From UBA1738 sp964388835 (lineage in GTDB: Bacteria > Bacillota > Clostridia > UBA1381), in the NCBI GenBank assembly GCA_964388835.1, contig CAYMBZ010000035.1, positions 1-16,632 on the forward strand: a DNA stretch of 16,632 bases, written 5' to 3'. Position numbers and translations under genes: made by a program. Positions 14,701-16,632 of the stretch are shown here, piece after piece; positions within the stretch are counted from its first letter, which is position 1, and each line of letters opens with the position of its first letter. The notes beneath the pieces were generated by a model. It was not told where the DNA came from. It searched no databases and worked only from the letters and a program-made list of their open reading frames with translations.

Positions 14701-15568
14701 GAACATCGGACAGGTACTTGAAATGCATTTGGGCTACGCATACAGAACACTCAGCTTAAAGACAAGGCAAGAGCTTGAATCGATGACGGCTGAGGAGGCA
14801 TATAAAAAGGTTATTCTTGAAGCTAAGGATACTCAGGTAGCCGGCGGAAAGGAATATATCAAAATTGCGACACCGGTATTTGACGGCGCCCATGATGAGG
14901 ACTTGAAGCAGGCATTTGAGCTTGCGGGCCTTTCAAACACCTACAAGTCGGTTGTTTATGACGGAAGAACCGGAGATAAGTTTGACAATCCCGTTACCGT
15001 TGGCGTGATGTATTACTTGAAGCTTGACCACTTGGTTGACGATAAGATTCACGCACGTTCAACAGGTCCTTACTCATTGGTAACTCAGCAGCCTTTGGGC
15101 GGTAAAGCTCAATTCGGCGGACAGAGATTCGGTGAGATGGAAGTTTGGGCACTTGAAGCATACGGTGCGGCTTACACCTTGCAGGAGATTCTTACCGTTA
15201 AGTCGGACGATATCGTAGGACGTGTTAAGACCTACGAGGCAATTGTTAAGGGTGAAAATATTCCGAAATCCGGTGTTCCGGAATCCTTCAGAGTTTTGGT
15301 TAAAGAGCTCCAAGCATTGGCGCTTGATATCAGAATTCTTGATAAGGACGGAGGGGAAATCGATATCGATGCTTCTTTGGATGATGACGATTCGGCAATG
15401 CGCGACAGCGAGCTGATAGAAACCATGGAGGAGGGCGATGTTCCTCTGGAATTCGATGAGCATATTGAGGATGAAATGACACTGGAAGATATCGACGATG
15501 ATGATTTTGGATTTGAAGACGAAGCTGAGGATATTGAGGATGATATTCTCACGCCGGAAGATTTTTAA
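11771..15568 (+). CDS. rpoB: DNA-directed RNA polymerase subunit beta
   Basis: Beta subunit of RNA polymerase, 1265 residues, about 70 more than I recall for B. subtilis RpoB. It opens with the typical DMPNLIEVQKNSY segment. The rifampicin region (FFGSSQLSQFMDQ onward) keeps the residues most often altered in resistance: D490, H500 and S505, equivalent to E. coli D516, H526 and S531. It has Pro492 and Arg499 where E. coli has N518 and T525. The active-site lysines are K935 and K943 in GDKMAGRHGNKG. The final 70 or so residues are extremely rich in Asp and Glu, an acidic tail seen in clostridial relatives. GAGGTGAT (11757-11764) is a strong ribosome-binding site. No rplJ/rplL lies directly upstream, unlike the common order. 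rpoC follows after 15 bases. Confidence 0.98.
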   Translation: MVHEVHLGKNTRLSYSKINEVLDMPNLIEVQKNSYKWFLEEGLKEVFHDISPITDHSGHLSLEFFDYTIDYNSKYSVEECKERDAKYAAPLRVNVRLINRETGEIKEQEIFMGEFPLMTEQGTFIINGAERVIVSQLVRSPGMYYEFTRDKTGKPLYTSTVIPYRGAWLEYETDSNDVFSVRIDRTRKIPVTVLMRAMGVQTNAEILELFGEDPRLLATFEKDITDNRNDALLEIYKRLRPGEPLNVENAESLITNMFFDPKRYDLAHVGRYKYDKKVAMAARIRGKEVADDVVSPLTGEILANAGDTLSAEMATAIERAGVNSLDLIVEERRVRVLSNDMVYIDEYCDFDVSDIHYKKVRRSVLTEILDNAENDEDAKEQILARIDELTPKHITIEDMMASINYVMCLANGVGETDDIDHLGNRRVRCVGELLQNQFRIGLSRMERVVRERMTIQDLEIITPQTLINIRPIIATINEFFGSSQLSQFMDQPNPLAELRHKRRISALGPGGLSRERAGFEVRDVHFTHYGRMCPIETPEGPNIGLITSLATFARINEYGFIEAPYRKVDKEKGVVSDEIIYMTADEEDVYIVAQANEPLDEEGHFLDKKVSARYRDEIIEVTPDRIDYMDVSPRQLVSVVTACIPFLENDDANRALMGSNMQCQAVPLLTTDSPIVGTGMEYKAAKDSGSAVLAKEAGTVMKVSSDEIVIKGDKTGAKYTQKLIKFARSNQSTCINQKPIVSAGEHVGKGDIIADGPAMDNGELALGKNVLIGFMTWEGYNYEDAVLISEELVKHDMFTSIHIEEYECEARDTKLGAEEITRDIPNVSEDALKDLNEDGIIRVGAEVRAGDILVGKVTPKGETELTPEERLLRAIFGEKAREVRDTSLRVPHGENGIIVDVKIFTRENGDELSPGVNKVVRCYIAQKRKISVGDKMAGRHGNKGVVSRVLPQEDMPFLEDGTPLQIVLNPLGVPSRMNIGQVLEMHLGYAYRTLSLKTRQELESMTAEEAYKKVILEAKDTQVAGGKEYIKIATPVFDGAHDEDLKQAFELAGLSNTYKSVVYDGRTGDKFDNPVTVGVMYYLKLDHLVDDKIHARSTGPYSLVTQQPLGGKAQFGGQRFGEMEVWALEAYGAAYTLQEILTVKSDDIVGRVKTYEAIVKGENIPKSGVPESFRVLVKELQALALDIRILDKDGGEIDIDASLDDDDSAMRDSELIETMEEGDVPLEFDEHIEDEMTLEDIDDDDFGFEDEAEDIEDDILTPEDF

Positions 15569-15583
15569 TGGAGGGGTTAAGAA

Positions 15584-16632
15584 ATGTTGGAATTTAATAG
15601 CTTTGAAGCGATAAAAATCGGATTAGCCTCGCCGGAAACAATCAGAGGCTGGTCTCATGGCGAAGTAAAGAAGCCTGAAACCATCAACTATCGTACATTG
15701 AAGCCGGAAAAGGACGGTCTTTTCTGCGAAAGAATTTTCGGACCTACAAAGGACTGGGAGTGTCACTGCGGAAAATACAAGAAGATAAGATACAAGGGTG
15801 TTGTCTGCGACCGATGCGGAGTTGAAGTTACAAAATCAAAGGTACGTCGAGAGAGAATGGGTCATATCGAGCTTGCAACACCGGTATCTCATATATGGTA
15901 TTTTAAGGGTGTTCCGTCGGCAATGGGTCTGACTCTTGATATTTCGCCGAGAAACCTTGAAAAGGTACTTTATTTTGCCGCATATGTGGTAATCGACCCG
16001 GGCAAAACCGAGCTTCATGAAAAGCAGATTTTGTCTGAAAAGGAATACCGCGACGCATATGAAAAATACGGCGATAAGTTCGAGTGCGGAATGGGCGCGG
16101 AAGCCATTTTGACTCTTCTTAAGAAAATTGATTTGGAAGAACTTTCAAAAGAGCTCAGAGACGAGCTGGAAACCGCGCAGGGACAGAAAAAAGCAAAAAT
16201 TATCAAGAGACTTGAAATTATCGAAGCTTTCAGAATTTCAGGAAACCGTCCGGAATGGATGATAATGACTATGGTTCCGGTAATCCCGCCGGATTTAAGA
16301 CCGATGGTTCAGCTTGACGGCGGCAGATTTGCAACAAGTGACCTTAATGACCTTTACAGACGTGTTATAAACAGAAATAACCGTTTAAAGCGTCTTTTGG
16401 AGCTTGGTGCGCCGGATATCATTATAAGAAACGAAAAGAGAATGTTGCAGGAAGCTGTGGATGCTCTTATTAACAACGGCAGACGCGGCAGATCAGTTAC
16501 AGGACCAGGCAACAGAGCACTCAAGTCGCTTTCCGACTTGCTTAAGGGTAAGCAGGGACGTTTCCGTCAGAACTTGCTGGGTAAGCGTGTTGACTATTCG
16601 GGTCGTTCGGTTATCGTTGTAGGACCGGAAAT
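15584..16632 (+). CDS. rpoC: DNA-directed RNA polymerase subunit beta' (partial, 3' end cut)
   Basis: The first 349 complete codons of the beta' subunit; the frame is open to the window edge. It begins MLEFNSFEAIKIGLASPETI after the strong ribosome-binding site GGAGGGG (15570-15576). The N-terminal zinc ribbon is C60, C62, C75 and C78 (CHCG and CDRCG). The segment RPEWMIMTMVPVIPPDLRPMVQLDGGRFATSDLNDLYRRVI and the later LLGKRVDYSGRSVIVVGP are hallmark beta' regions near the lid, rudder and switch 2. The catalytic NADFDGD motif would lie beyond the window. Co-transcribed with rpoB. Confidence 0.98.
   Translation, partial: MLEFNSFEAIKIGLASPETIRGWSHGEVKKPETINYRTLKPEKDGLFCERIFGPTKDWECHCGKYKKIRYKGVVCDRCGVEVTKSKVRRERMGHIELATPVSHIWYFKGVPSAMGLTLDISPRNLEKVLYFAAYVVIDPGKTELHEKQILSEKEYRDAYEKYGDKFECGMGAEAILTLLKKIDLEELSKELRDELETAQGQKKAKIIKRLEIIEAFRISGNRPEWMIMTMVPVIPPDLRPMVQLDGGRFATSDLNDLYRRVINRNNRLKRLLELGAPDIIIRNEKRMLQEAVDALINNGRRGRSVTGPGNRALKSLSDLLKGKQGRFRQNLLGKRVDYSGRSVIVVGPE

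Noticed and set aside
1..16632. CRISPR arrays, tRNA or rRNA genes, insertion sequences, phage genes
   Set aside because: No regularly spaced repeats, cloverleaf with acceptor and anticodon features, transposase motifs or phage proteins were seen.

Overview
This window is a chromosomal housekeeping segment that looks like a low-to-mid GC Firmicute, most likely an anaerobic member of class Clostridia. The reasons are the miaB - YlbF/RicA-like - mutS - mutL - miaA order, an endonuclease-type MutL, a DnaD-domain protein with two DnaB_2-like repeats, separate rpoB and rpoC with a very acidic RpoB tail, strong GGAGG ribosome-binding sites and sigma-A type promoters. No mobile element, CRISPR array, tRNA or rRNA was recognised. 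The genus cannot be fixed from this sequence.

Layout: Positions 1-95 hold a plausible promoter and short leader. They are followed by miaB (96-1514) and a YlbF/RicA-family protein with a four-cysteine tail (1559-1936). A 138-base gap with a terminator-like hairpin precedes mutS (2075-4651), mutL (4687-6738) and miaA (6735-7655), which overlaps mutL by ATGA. A soluble metallophosphoesterase (7734-8525) and an NSS-family sodium-coupled transporter (8547-9926) continue on the same strand. The 657 bases from 9927 to 10583 hold no convincing gene. They contain a duplicated 17-base motif, a perfect 15-bp terminator, a multi-hairpin structured block and a 14-bp hairpin. A DnaD-domain gene lies on the minus strand (10584-11534). 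A 236-base region with two overlapping, face-to-face promoters separates it from rpoB (11771-15568), which is followed by rpoC (from 15584, cut by the window end).

How the genes work together: MiaA adds the dimethylallyl group to A37 of tRNAs and MiaB then 2-methylthiolates it, so both steps of ms2i6A37 synthesis flank the mismatch-repair pair MutS/MutL. The YlbF/RicA-like protein belongs to a family linked to RNase Y-dependent mRNA maturation and Fe-S chemistry. RpoB and RpoC are the two large RNA polymerase subunits.

I did not find a clearly new multi-gene system. The parts most worth a second look are non-coding: the structured block at 10208-10335, the duplicated motif behind the transporter, and the structured rpoB leader with its opposing promoters.
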